From Pseudoduganella flava (GTDB lineage Bacteria; Pseudomonadota; Gammaproteobacteria; Burkholderiales; Burkholderiaceae_D), in contig NZ_VLKW01000008.1 in assembly GCF_007830495.1 (NCBI RefSeq), positions 248,001 through 312,000 on the forward strand: DNA of 64,000 bases, written 5' to 3'. Both the position numbers and the translations under genes were made by a program. A model generated the notes under the pieces. That model saw nothing but the letters and a program-made list of their open reading frames with translations, was not told the origin of the DNA and did no database searches. Below, one piece after another: positions 41,313 through 49,603 of this stretch. The stretch's first letter is position 1, and every line of letters begins with the position of its first letter.

Positions 41313-41639
41313 TTACGTGGCCGTCCAGCGGCTGAACGGCTGCAGGTCCACGCCATGCGGCACATACCATTTCTTGCGGGCGGGGTCCCAGCGCGCGCCG
41401 AGCTGCTTGGCCTCGTCCTTCTCCGCATACGGCACGTTCAGGAAGGCTTGCGCCTTGCCGCCGGCGCTGCGCGGCGGGGCGGACGATGTGGACGATGCGG
41501 ATCCCGGCGGGGCGAGGGTGGTGGCCGGCGGCGTCGAGTCGACCTGGCTGCCGTCGGCCAGGACTTCAACCCAGCGGCGGCCTTCCGGCGTATCGATGGC
41601 GAGCTTGTAGGGCGGGGCGAAAGGCGGTTCGGTCGTCAT
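41313..41639 (-). CDS. DUF5710 domain protein
   Basis: This 108-residue protein has a flexible Ser/Thr/Pro-rich middle. The C-terminal DUF5710 domain reads FLNVPYAEKDEAKQLGARWD followed by RKKWYVPHGVDLQPFSRW. The same motif occurs at the ends of some plasmid primases and of stand-alone proteins; its role is unknown. The N-terminal 30 residues (PYKLAIDTPEGRRWVEV) look like a small separate strand unit. Confidence 0.85.
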   Translation of the reverse strand: MTTEPPFAPPYKLAIDTPEGRRWVEVLADGSQVDSTPPATTLAPPGSASSTSSAPPRSAGGKAQAFLNVPYAEKDEAKQLGARWDPARKKWYVPHGVDLQPFSRWTAT

Positions 41640-41947
41640 GTCGTCAATGCGTGGAGAATCCGGGCGGGCATTATAGCCCGCACCGGACCGTCACCGTACC
41701 ACTTCGCCGCGGCGAAAAATTGGTACTAGCGATTTAACACGGTGTCCCATTTTGAACATTCGTCGTTTTCCCTCTGGGCGACCGCTCGGTATGGTCCAGT
41801 GCAGGCGCTTTCGGCGCGCTTCCCCTGTTGCAACTGGTATTGGATTGGTGGCATTAATTGAAACCACTTGACTACCACTTTGTGCGCGCACATGCTGGTT
41901 GAAGCAGGTGGGGGGACCACCAAGCGACCACTGAAACGGAGGAAACG
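41640..41947. other. Upstream region of chitinase 1
   Basis: This 308-bp gap has no gene. A hairpin GCGGGC-ATTATA-GCCCGC lies about 41663-41680. Around 41835-41877 two half-sites face each other (TGGTATTGGATTGG and, reversed, TGGTAGTCAAGTGG) across ATTAATT, a possible regulator site for chitin induction. TTGACT at 41868-41873 is a good -35 with a weak CATGCT 17 bp downstream. GGAGGAAACG precedes the chitinase start. All regulatory readings are tentative. Confidence 0.4.
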
Positions 41948-43594
41948 ATGGAACGTGCAATCCCAGGAAGCACCCTAGTAGTCGGCCTGATCGGCGCGAT
42001 GCTCGCCGCCTGCGGTGGCGGCGGCGGCGCCGGGGACTCGCCGCAGGCCACGCGCCTCTTGGCGATGTCGGCGGCGGCCGATTGCCCCGCATGGAGCTCG
42101 AGCGCGATCTACACGGTAGGCATGTGCGTGACGTATAACGGCGCAGTCTACCAGGCCAAGTGGTGGACCCAGGGGAACGTGCCCGGCACGGAGCAGTGGG
42201 GCCCGTGGGAGCTGCAGACAACCACGCCGACACCGACTCCAACGCCTACTCCAACGCCAACGCCTACTCCCACTCCGACGCCCACTCCGACGCCCACGCC
42301 GACTCCGACTCCGACCCCGACCCCGAACGGCCGCGAGATCGGCTCGTACTTCGCGCAGTGGGGCGTGTATGGCCGCGGCTACGAGGTGGCGGACATCCAC
42401 ACGACGAAGACGCCGGTGAACGGCGTGCAGACCAGCATCGCCGACCAGCTCACGTTCATCAACTACGCGTTCGGCAACGTCTACGCGAAGAACGGCGGCT
42501 ACGAATGCGACATGGTCACGCGCGCCGAATCGGGCGACGGCACCGGCGGCGACGCGTATGCGGATTACCAGCGCAGTCCGGCGCGCACCGTCAACGGCCA
42601 GGCGGTGCCGTGGGACGCTCCGTTGTCCGGCAACTTCCAGCAACTGAAGCTGTTGAAAGCGGCGCACCCGAACCTGAAGGTGTTCATCTCGCTGGGCGGC
42701 TGGAGCTGGTCGAAATACTTCTCGGCGGCCGCGAAGACGGATGCGCTGCGCAAGCAGCTCGCGAAGTCGTGCGTGAAGATGTTCATCGCCGGCGACCTGC
42801 CCGTGCAGGATGGCCGCGGTGGCGCGGGCGCGGCGAAGGGCGTGTTCGACGGCATCGACATCGACTGGGAATACCCGGGCGGCGGCGGCCAGCCGTACAA
42901 CACGGTGGACGCGGCGGACAAGCAGAACTTCACCTTGCTGATGGCCGAGTTCCGCGCCCAGCTCGATGCGCAAGGAGCGGCCGACGGCAAGCGCTACGCA
43001 CTGACGGCGGCGATCGGCGCGGGCGTCGACAAGATCGCCAACACGGAGCCGGCCAAGTACAGCCCGTACATGGACTGGGTCAACGTGATGACGTATGACT
43101 TCCACGGCGCCTGGGACCCGGGCACGAACTTCCATGCGGCGCTGTACCACGACCCCGCCGACCCGTCGACGGGCAATGTGGCGAAGTACAACGCCAACGA
43201 CGCGATCACGGCACTTGTCGCCGCCGGTATGCCGAAGAACAAGATCCTGCTGGGCGTGCCGTTCTACGGACGCGGCTGGAAGAGCGTCGCGGCGGGCCCG
43301 AACGGCAACGGCCTGTACCAATCGGCCGGCGGCGCCGCCATGGGCAAGTACGAGCAGGGCATCGACGACTACAAGGAGCTGATCGCGAAGGCCGGCCAGC
43401 GCTGGTACCACCCGCAGACGAAGCAGCTGTACCTGTACACGACCACGGGCGAATGGTGGAGCTACGACGACCCGACCGTGATCGCGTCGAAGATGCAATA
43501 CGTCCGCGATCAGGGCCTGCGCGGAGCGTTCTCGTGGGAGCTGGACGGCGATGCGAACGGGCAGCTGACCAGTGCCGTGTGGCAGGGACGGTGA
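41948..43594 (+). CDS. Lipoprotein chitinase, CBM5/12 + GH18
   Basis: This 548-residue protein has a lipoprotein signal (GLIGAMLAACGGGG). A CBM5/12 chitin-binding domain at about 45-90 (CPAWSSSAIYTVG, YQAKWWTQGNVPG, EQWGPW) is followed by a Thr-Pro repeat linker and a GH18 barrel. The catalytic motif is GIDIDWEYPG (DxxDxDxE, last Glu catalytic), with VFISLGGWSWS before it and VMTYDFHGAWDPGT, ILLGVPFYGRGW and AFSWELDGD after. The enzyme should cleave chitin at the cell surface. It is divided from the next gene by an array of palindromic repeats. Confidence 0.95.
   Translation: MERAIPGSTLVVGLIGAMLAACGGGGGAGDSPQATRLLAMSAAADCPAWSSSAIYTVGMCVTYNGAVYQAKWWTQGNVPGTEQWGPWELQTTTPTPTPTPTPTPTPTPTPTPTPTPTPTPTPTPTPNGREIGSYFAQWGVYGRGYEVADIHTTKTPVNGVQTSIADQLTFINYAFGNVYAKNGGYECDMVTRAESGDGTGGDAYADYQRSPARTVNGQAVPWDAPLSGNFQQLKLLKAAHPNLKVFISLGGWSWSKYFSAAAKTDALRKQLAKSCVKMFIAGDLPVQDGRGGAGAAKGVFDGIDIDWEYPGGGGQPYNTVDAADKQNFTLLMAEFRAQLDAQGAADGKRYALTAAIGAGVDKIANTEPAKYSPYMDWVNVMTYDFHGAWDPGTNFHAALYHDPADPSTGNVAKYNANDAITALVAAGMPKNKILLGVPFYGRGWKSVAAGPNGNGLYQSAGGAAMGKYEQGIDDYKELIAKAGQRWYHPQTKQLYLYTTTGEWWSYDDPTVIASKMQYVRDQGLRGAFSWELDGDANGQLTSAVWQGR
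42218..42326 (+). repeat. Thr-Pro linker microsatellite in chitinase 1
   Basis: Tandem ACN-CCN codons (CCGACTCCAACG-like) encode about 18 Thr-Pro pairs between the chitin-binding and catalytic domains. Such a tract can change length by slippage in multiples of six bases without breaking the frame. Confidence 0.85.
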
Positions 43595-43600
43595 GTGGAT

Positions 43601-44079
43601 GAGTTTGTGTCTCTTTAGTGCCTGGCACCAGGGACACGAACTGAACAGCAGCTGACGGATGAGCTTGTGTCACCGGTGCCTGGCACCAGTGACACGGGCT
43701 GAACAGTAGCCAACGGCTGAGCTTGTGTCACCGGTGCCTGGCACCAGTGACACGGGCTGAACAATAGCCAACGGCTGAGCTTGTGTCACCGGTGCCAGGC
43801 ACCAGTGACACGAACTGAACAGTAGCTGACGGCTGAGCTTGTGTCACCGGTGCCAGGTACCAGTGACACGAACTGAACAGCAGCTGACGGATGAGCTTGT
43901 GTCACCGGTGCCTGGCAGCGATGCCACTGGCATCGCAGACACGGGCTGAACAGTAGCCAACGGCTGAGCTTGTGTCCCTTTAGTGCCTGGCACCAGGGGA
44001 CACAGGCTGAACAGTGTAACCGGCTGAGCTCGTGTCTCTGGTGCCTGGCACCAAGGAGACACAAACTGAACAGTACCGG
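43601..44079. repeat. Tandem array of eight ~58-bp palindromic units
   Basis: Eight head-to-tail units fill the gap from 6 bp after the chitinase stop to 27 bp before the cupin gene. The unit is GAGCTTGTGTCACCGGTGCC, then TGGCACCAGTGACACGGGCT, then GAACAGTAGCCAACGGCT. Units 2-5 are 58 bp and nearly identical; units 1, 7 and 8 differ in the spacers. In unit 6 (from 43893) the inner stem is extended by GCGATGCCA-C-TGGCATCGC, itself a perfect palindrome. Every unit can fold into a stem. Outer frame and core match the 7851-8083 array. Confidence 0.9.
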
Positions 44080-44106
44080 ACGAACCGACCAACAAGGAGC
44101 CTCGCG

Positions 44107-45120
44107 ATGAAACGTCGTGCAACAGTCCACCCCATCGGCATCGGCGACGAGTGGCGGCGCTGGATTGCCGAGAACCTCGTGCTCGGCAGCCATCCCGATA
44201 CGCTCGTCGCGATCCTCGGCCGTTCCGGCGTGCCGGCGCAGGTGGCGCGGGTCGAGATTGCGCAGGCGCTGGCGAGTCCCTATCTGCATGGGGCGCGGCG
44301 GTTGACCAATCGGCTCGCGAAGCGCGACTGGGTGCTCGGTATCCAGGCGCGGCTCGATCGGATCGTGCCGCCGCAGGTCGAGTGGCGCGCGCGGCTGTCC
44401 GGCGACGTGTTCCTGCGCGAGCATTACGTGACGAACCGTCCCGTCATCATCACGGGCATGCTGGACGACAGTCCGGCACGCGCCTGGACCCTCGACACCC
44501 TCGCCGAGCGTTTCGGCACGCGGCTCGTCGAAGTGCAGTGCGGCCGCGATGCGGATCCCGAGTACGAGATGAACAGCATCGCGCACAAGCGCGTGATGCC
44601 GTTCGGCGAGTACGTCGCGCTGATCCGTGCCAGCGGGCCCACCAACGACTTCTACATGACGGCCAATAACGATGGCCGCAACCGCGCCGCGCTCGACGAG
44701 CTGTGGCAGGACATGCCCGCGCTGCCCGACTACCTGAACGGCGAGCGCAAGGGCTTCTTCTGGCTTGGCCCGGCCGGCACAGTGACGCCGTTCCACCACG
44801 ACCTCACCAACAACTTCATGATGCAGGTGATGGGCCGCAAGCGTGTGCGCCTGATCGCGCCCTGCGAGACGCCGAACCTGTACAACCACCGCCACTGCTT
44901 CACGCCCGTGGACGGCCGCGCCATCGATACGCAGCGCTTCCCCGCGACGGCCGGCATGCCCATCGCCGACTGCGTGCTGGAGCCGGGCGACATCCTGTTC
45001 CTGCCGGTCGGCTGGTGGCACCACGTCGAGGCGCTGGACGTGTCGATCACGATCTCGGCCACCCACTTCCGCTGGGATAACGACTTCTACAGCAGCTACC
45101 CGTCGAACCACGATTTCTGA
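44107..45120 (+). CDS. Cupin-like (JmjC-type, cupin_8) protein
   Basis: This 337-residue cytoplasmic protein has a cupin_8/JmjC fold from about residue 100: FLREHYVTNRPVIITGMLDD, FFWLGPAGTVTPFHHDLTNN and LEPGDILFLPVGWWHHVEAL. The iron-binding HxD...H triad is visible as H-H-D and the H of WWHHVEA. Such 2-oxoglutarate dioxygenase-like proteins recur beside TonB receptors and chitin-utilisation genes in gamma- and betaproteobacteria, with unknown substrate. AAGGAG precedes the start. It lies 13 bp before chitinase 2 and is probably cotranscribed with it. Confidence 0.9.
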   Translation: MKRRATVHPIGIGDEWRRWIAENLVLGSHPDTLVAILGRSGVPAQVARVEIAQALASPYLHGARRLTNRLAKRDWVLGIQARLDRIVPPQVEWRARLSGDVFLREHYVTNRPVIITGMLDDSPARAWTLDTLAERFGTRLVEVQCGRDADPEYEMNSIAHKRVMPFGEYVALIRASGPTNDFYMTANNDGRNRAALDELWQDMPALPDYLNGERKGFFWLGPAGTVTPFHHDLTNNFMMQVMGRKRVRLIAPCETPNLYNHRHCFTPVDGRAIDTQRFPATAGMPIADCVLEPGDILFLPVGWWHHVEALDVSITISATHFRWDNDFYSSYPSNHDF

Positions 45121-45133
45121 CATCGGAGACCCC

Positions 45134-47446
45134 ATGAACATCCGCAGCTTCCTGATGCTGGCGCTGGCCGGCAGCACCCTGGCCGCCTGTGGCGGCGGCG
45201 ACGGCGGCGTCACCGCGCAGCCGCAGCGCCTCGCGGCCGCCCTCGTCGCATCGTCCTGCCCCGAATGGAGCGCCAGCGCCGTCTACAACAACGGCGATTG
45301 CGTCACCTACCAGGGCAAGACGTACGTCGCCAAGTGGTGGACCCAGAACAACGTGCCGGGCGCCGAGCAGTGGGGCCCATGGTCCCTGCAGGACACCACG
45401 CCCACGCCGACCCCTACACCGACTCCCACGCCGACCCCGACGCCCACGCCGACACCCACGCCGACACCGACCCCGGTCGCCTGCCGCCCCGACGGCCTCG
45501 TCTCGCCCGTACCGAACGTGAACTACTGCGGCATGTACGACGCGAACGGCCGCGAGAAGCTGGCCAATGGGTTGAACCGCCGCATCGTCGGCTATTTCAC
45601 CAGCTGGCGCACCGGCACGAACGGCCAGCCGGCCTACCTCATCAACAACATCCCGTGGGACCGCATCACGCACGTGAACTACGCGTTCGCCACCGTCGAT
45701 GCGAGCGCGCGGGTGCAGATCGGCAGCGGCGCGAACAATCCGGATACCGGCATGACGTGGCCGAACGTGCCCGGCGCCGCCATGGATGCGAGCCTGCCAT
45801 ACCAGGGCCACTTCAACCTGCTCGCCCAGTACAAGAAAAAATACCCGGGCGTGAAGGTGCTGCTGTCGGTCGGCGGCTGGGCCGGCAGCGGCGGCTTCTA
45901 TACGGCCACGGTGAATGCAGACGGCACCGTCAACACGGCGGGCATCAACACGCTGGCCGATTCGTTCGTCGCGTTCCTGCGCAAGTACCCGTTCTTCGAC
46001 GGCATCGACGTCGACTACGAGCACCCCACCACCAACAATGAAGCCGGCAACCCGCTCGACTTCGGCGTCTCCAAGCCCCGGCTGGCAGGGCTGATGAAGG
46101 GCTATAACGAGCTGCTGAAGGTCGTGCGCCAGAAGCTGGACGCGGCCGCCGTCGCCGACAACCGCTACTACCTGCTGACGATCGCCGGCTCCGCCTCCGG
46201 CTGGATCCTGCGCGGCGAGGAGAACCTGTCAGCCTTGCGCTACCTCGACTACGCCAACCTGATGTCCTACGACCTGCACGGCGGCTGGAACCAGTACGTG
46301 GGCCCGAACGCGGCGCTGTTCGACGACGGCAACGACGCCGAGCTGAAGGCCGGTAACGCGTACCAGTTCGGCGGCATCGGCTACCTGAACGTCGACTGGG
46401 CCTACCGCTACTACCGGGGCGCGCTGCAGGCCGGCCGCATCAACATCGGCGTGCCGTACTACACGCGCGGCTGGAAGGACGTCACGGGCGGCAGCAACGG
46501 CCTGTGGGGCACCACGGCCATCGTCAGCAATACCGTCACGTGTGCCGGCGTGAAGACGTGCGGCACGGGGGCGACGGGCATCGACAACGTGTGGCACGAC
46601 CTCGATACGAACGGCCAGCCGATCCCCGGCGGGGGCAACCCGCTGTGGCACGCGCTGAACCTGCAGAACGGCATCGTGCCGGACTACCTGGACGCCTACG
46701 GCATCACCGAGAAGACGATCACGGGCACGTACGCGGCGAACTACAGCGCGACGATGGCCGCACCATGGCTGTGGAACGCCACGCGCCGCGTGTTCATCTC
46801 GACGGAGACGGCGCAGTCGATCGCCGCGAAGACCCAGTACATCGTCGACAACGGCATCGGCGGCATCATGATCTGGGAGCTGGCCGGCGACTACGCGTGG
46901 GACGCAAGCAAGAACGGCGGCAAGGGCGAGTACTTCATGGGGCAGACGCTGACGACGAACATCGCCAACGCGTTCAAAACCGCGAGTCCCTATGGCGCGG
47001 TGCGCGCCGAATCGGCAATGCCGTCGACGAGCGCGAAGGTGTCGATCACGCTGGGCGGCTGGAAGCTGGGCGACAGCAATTACCCGATCAACCCCGTGAT
47101 GACGGTGACGAACAACACGTCCGCGACGATTCCCGGCGGCTCGGTCGTGGAGTTCGACTATCCCGTCTCCGCGCCGGCCAACATGAGCGACCAGTCGGGC
47201 TACGGGCTGACGGTGACGAAGGCCGGCTACACGGGCCCGAACAATATCGGCGGCTTCAAGGCCAACTTCAATCACGCGAAGTTCACGATCCCCGCGTGGC
47301 AATCGCTGGCGCCCGGCGCGTCGGGGTCGCTGACGTTGAACTACCAGCTGCCGATCTCCGGGCCGTCCGCATACACGATCACCGTCAACGGCGTGAAGTA
47401 CGCGCTGGCGGACGAATATCCCGACCTGCCGGTGGCATTGAAGTGA
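45134..47446 (+). CDS. Lipoprotein chitinase, CBM5/12 + GH18 + C-terminal module
   Basis: This 770-residue protein has a lipobox LAACGGG and CBM5/12 at about 38-80 (CPEWSASAVYNNGDC, YVAKWWTQNNVPG, EQWGPWSL). A Thr-Pro linker precedes a large GH18 barrel with VLLSVGGWAGSGG, FFDGIDVDYEHP (catalytic Glu), YLDYANLMSYDLHGGW and GGIMIWELAGDYAWD. From about residue 635 a C-terminal beta-sandwich (VSITLGGWKLGDSNYPIN, SLTLNYQLPISGPSAYTI) is typical of bacterial chitinase C-terminal modules. The long insert around CAGVKTCGTG carries extra cysteines. It differs from chitinase 1 in barrel type, so the two probably complement each other on chitin. Confidence 0.95.
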   Translation: MNIRSFLMLALAGSTLAACGGGDGGVTAQPQRLAAALVASSCPEWSASAVYNNGDCVTYQGKTYVAKWWTQNNVPGAEQWGPWSLQDTTPTPTPTPTPTPTPTPTPTPTPTPTPVACRPDGLVSPVPNVNYCGMYDANGREKLANGLNRRIVGYFTSWRTGTNGQPAYLINNIPWDRITHVNYAFATVDASARVQIGSGANNPDTGMTWPNVPGAAMDASLPYQGHFNLLAQYKKKYPGVKVLLSVGGWAGSGGFYTATVNADGTVNTAGINTLADSFVAFLRKYPFFDGIDVDYEHPTTNNEAGNPLDFGVSKPRLAGLMKGYNELLKVVRQKLDAAAVADNRYYLLTIAGSASGWILRGEENLSALRYLDYANLMSYDLHGGWNQYVGPNAALFDDGNDAELKAGNAYQFGGIGYLNVDWAYRYYRGALQAGRINIGVPYYTRGWKDVTGGSNGLWGTTAIVSNTVTCAGVKTCGTGATGIDNVWHDLDTNGQPIPGGGNPLWHALNLQNGIVPDYLDAYGITEKTITGTYAANYSATMAAPWLWNATRRVFISTETAQSIAAKTQYIVDNGIGGIMIWELAGDYAWDASKNGGKGEYFMGQTLTTNIANAFKTASPYGAVRAESAMPSTSAKVSITLGGWKLGDSNYPINPVMTVTNNTSATIPGGSVVEFDYPVSAPANMSDQSGYGLTVTKAGYTGPNNIGGFKANFNHAKFTIPAWQSLAPGASGSLTLNYQLPISGPSAYTITVNGVKYALADEYPDLPVALK
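45394..45477 (+). repeat. Thr-Pro linker microsatellite in chitinase 2
   Basis: About 13 Thr-Pro pairs are encoded by tandem ACS-CCN codons between CBM and GH18, the same linker design as in chitinase 1. Confidence 0.8.
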
Positions 47447-47455
47447 CGATGCGCA

Positions 47456-47493
47456 GCGGATTGTAAAAAATGCATTTTCTTTTTACAATCCGC
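47456..47493 (+). promoter_or_regulatory. Symmetric promoter in a 14-bp perfect inverted repeat
   Basis: GCGGATTGTAAAAA (47456-47469) and TTTTTACAATCCGC (47480-47493) are perfect inverted arms around a 10-base loop. On the plus strand they contain TTGTAA (47461-47466) and TACAAT (47484-47489) at 17-bp spacing, a good sigma70 promoter for the OmpA-like gene 27 bp downstream. By symmetry the minus strand carries the same boxes, pointing back into the chitinase gene. The fold could also act as a transcript hairpin. Confidence 0.6.
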
Positions 47494-47520
47494 CGTGTTC
47501 ATCACTTCAACGGGAAATCC

Positions 47521-48519
47521 ATGTACGCCAACTCGATCCGCTTCCTGGCGCTGTGCGCCATCCTGCCCAGCGCCTTTGCCGGCGTGCCCGCCAACGACAC
47601 GGTGAAGGGGGCCAAGGATCATCCGATGCTGTCGCGCTTCGAAGGCTCGAAGATGGTGGCCTACGAAGTCAAGCAGTTCGACGAGGCGGCACTCCCGACC
47701 AGCAAGCCGTATTACAAGAACAACCAGCTGATGTTCGACAGCGTGCTGAAGCCGGAAGGCAAGTACACCCGCATCGTCTATGTCTACCCGGTGGACCGCT
47801 CGTCGCTGGAAGTGTTCCGCAACTACCAGGCGGCGCTCGACAAGGCGGGGCTGAAGACGGTGTTCACCTGCGCCAAGGAGAGCTGCGGCGAGAACCTGGG
47901 CAACCATATGCTGCGCCAGGTCGAGGTGGACGGCTTCATCAAGGGCGGCAGCGACTACCGCAACACGTTCAACTCCGGCGCGCACGAGCCGCGCTACCTG
48001 GTGGCGAAGGGCACGCAGCCTGACGGAGGCACGGTGCATGTGGCCGTGTACGTCGTGCCGCCGGCGCGGGGCGACCTGGGCGGGGTGTATCTGCAGATCG
48101 TCGAGGGCAAGCCGATGGAGACGGGCAAGGTGTCCGCCACTTTGAACGCAGGCGAGATGGCCAAGTCGATCGCCAGCGAAGGCAAGGTGGCCGTGTACGG
48201 CGTCTACTTCGATACGGACAAGGCGGACGTGAAGCCCGATTCGAAGGCGGCTCTGGGCGAGATGGCCAAGCTGCTGCAGCAGGATCCGAAGCTGAAGGTG
48301 CACATCGTCGGCCACACGGACAACCAGGGTAGCGTCGCGCACAACATCGAGCTGTCGCAAAAGCGTGCCGAGTCGGTCGTGAAGCAGCTCACCACCGAGT
48401 ACAAGATCGACGGCAAGCGGCTGTCCGCGAAGGGCGTCGGCGCGTATGCACCGGTGGCGTCGAACGATGCCGAGGCGGGCCGCGAGAAGAACCGCCGCGT
48501 CGAGCTGGTGAAGCAATAG
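47521..48519 (+). CDS. DUF4892-like + OmpA domain protein
   Basis: This 332-residue protein has a signal peptide (SIRFLALCAILPSAFAG). A DUF4892-like N-terminal half follows (MLSRFEGSKMVAYEVKQFDE, VYVYPVDRSSLEVFRNYQAAL, CAKESCGENLGNH, VHVAVYVVPP). The C-terminal OmpA peptidoglycan-binding domain (about 215-332) has VYFDTDKADVKPDS, VHIVGHTDNQGSVAHNIELS, KRAESV and GREKNRRVELV. DUF4892-OmpA proteins are periplasmic or outer-membrane envelope proteins of unknown role. The start at 47521 gives a proper signal peptide. A clear promoter lies directly upstream. Confidence 0.9.
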   Translation: MYANSIRFLALCAILPSAFAGVPANDTVKGAKDHPMLSRFEGSKMVAYEVKQFDEAALPTSKPYYKNNQLMFDSVLKPEGKYTRIVYVYPVDRSSLEVFRNYQAALDKAGLKTVFTCAKESCGENLGNHMLRQVEVDGFIKGGSDYRNTFNSGAHEPRYLVAKGTQPDGGTVHVAVYVVPPARGDLGGVYLQIVEGKPMETGKVSATLNAGEMAKSIASEGKVAVYGVYFDTDKADVKPDSKAALGEMAKLLQQDPKLKVHIVGHTDNQGSVAHNIELSQKRAESVVKQLTTEYKIDGKRLSAKGVGAYAPVASNDAEAGREKNRRVELVKQ

Positions 48520-48573
48520 GCCGATCGGACGGCGTTCGCGCCACGCCGCCGCAAGATGCCCGATAATCCGGGC

Positions 48574-49575
48574 ATGGAACTGGAATTTCTCGGCACCTCA
48601 TCGGGCACCCCCACGAAAACGCGCAACGTCGCCGGTCTGGCGCTGCGCACGGCCGGCGGCTGGGCCCTCGTCGATTGCGGCGAGGGCACGCAGCACCGCA
48701 TTCTCTTTACGAGCCTGTCGCCGCGCGACCTGCGCGCGATCTTCATCACGCACCTGCACGGCGACCATTGCTACGGCTTGCCCGGGCTGCTGGCCAGCGC
48801 CGGGCTGCTGAACCGCACCGAGCCGCTGGCGATCGTCGGGCCCGCCCCGCTGGAGCGCTACGTGCGCGGCGTGATGGAGACCACGGAGTTGCGCCTGCCG
48901 TACCCGGTGACGTTCGTCGACGTGGCCGCGCTGCCGCAAGCGGACGTGCTGCCCGATCTTGCCGTCACCGCGCATGCGCTGTCGCACCGCGTGCCGTCGT
49001 ACGCCTACGCGTTCACGGAAAAGTCGGTCGAGCGCCGGCTCGACACGGCCAGGTTGACGGCGGCCGGCGTGCCGCGCGGACCGTTGTGGGGCCAACTGCT
49101 GAACGGCGGCGCCGTCACGCTGCCGGACGGGCGGGTACTGCGGCCGGACGACGTGCTGCTGCCGCCGCGCCGTCCGCGCAAGGTGATCGTCGCAGGCGAC
49201 AACGACACGCCCGCCTTGCTGGTCGAGGCAGCGCGCGACGCGCACGTGCTGGTGCACGAAGCCACCTACACGGATGCCGTGCTGGCAAAGGTCGGCCCCG
49301 GCCCGCAGCACAGCTCCGCGCGGATGGTCGCGGAGGCGGCGCGCGACGCCGGCTTGCCGAACCTCGTGCTGACGCATTTCAGCCCGCGCTATCAGGACAA
49401 GGGCGCGGGCAACGGGGAGAAAGGCGGCGGGCCGCTGACGCTGGGCGACGTCGAAGCGGAGGCACGCGCGGCCTACCGCGGCAATCTGTTCCTGGCCAGC
49501 GACTTCGCCCGCTATGCGCTGGACCGCGACGGCCGCCTGGCGCGGATGGGAGATGCGCCGCCGGCTCAGGCATAA
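48574..49575 (+). CDS. rnz: Ribonuclease Z
   Basis: This 333-residue metallo-beta-lactamase-fold enzyme has MELEFLGTSSGTPTKTRNVA, typical of RNase Z, the zinc motif FITHLHGDHCYGLPGLL (HxHxDH), VTAHALSHRVPSYAYAF, IVAGDNDTPALL with the metal aspartate, HEATYTDA and VLTHFSPRY. RNase Z trims tRNA 3' ends. The start at 48574 fits the family; an upstream ATG at 48556 adds six residues. It is monocistronic or cotranscribed with the AI-2E-like gene 28 bp downstream. Confidence 0.93.
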   Translation: MELEFLGTSSGTPTKTRNVAGLALRTAGGWALVDCGEGTQHRILFTSLSPRDLRAIFITHLHGDHCYGLPGLLASAGLLNRTEPLAIVGPAPLERYVRGVMETTELRLPYPVTFVDVAALPQADVLPDLAVTAHALSHRVPSYAYAFTEKSVERRLDTARLTAAGVPRGPLWGQLLNGGAVTLPDGRVLRPDDVLLPPRRPRKVIVAGDNDTPALLVEAARDAHVLVHEATYTDAVLAKVGPGPQHSSARMVAEAARDAGLPNLVLTHFSPRYQDKGAGNGEKGGGPLTLGDVEAEARAAYRGNLFLASDFARYALDRDGRLARMGDAPPAQA

Positions 49576-49603
49576 TGCGGCTGCACAATTACCGCATGCG
49601 CCA

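Noticed and set aside
43601..44079. CRISPR array
   Set aside because: Units are contiguous 58-bp repeats with no unique spacers of equal length, the same frame occurs at 7851-8083, and no cas gene is present.
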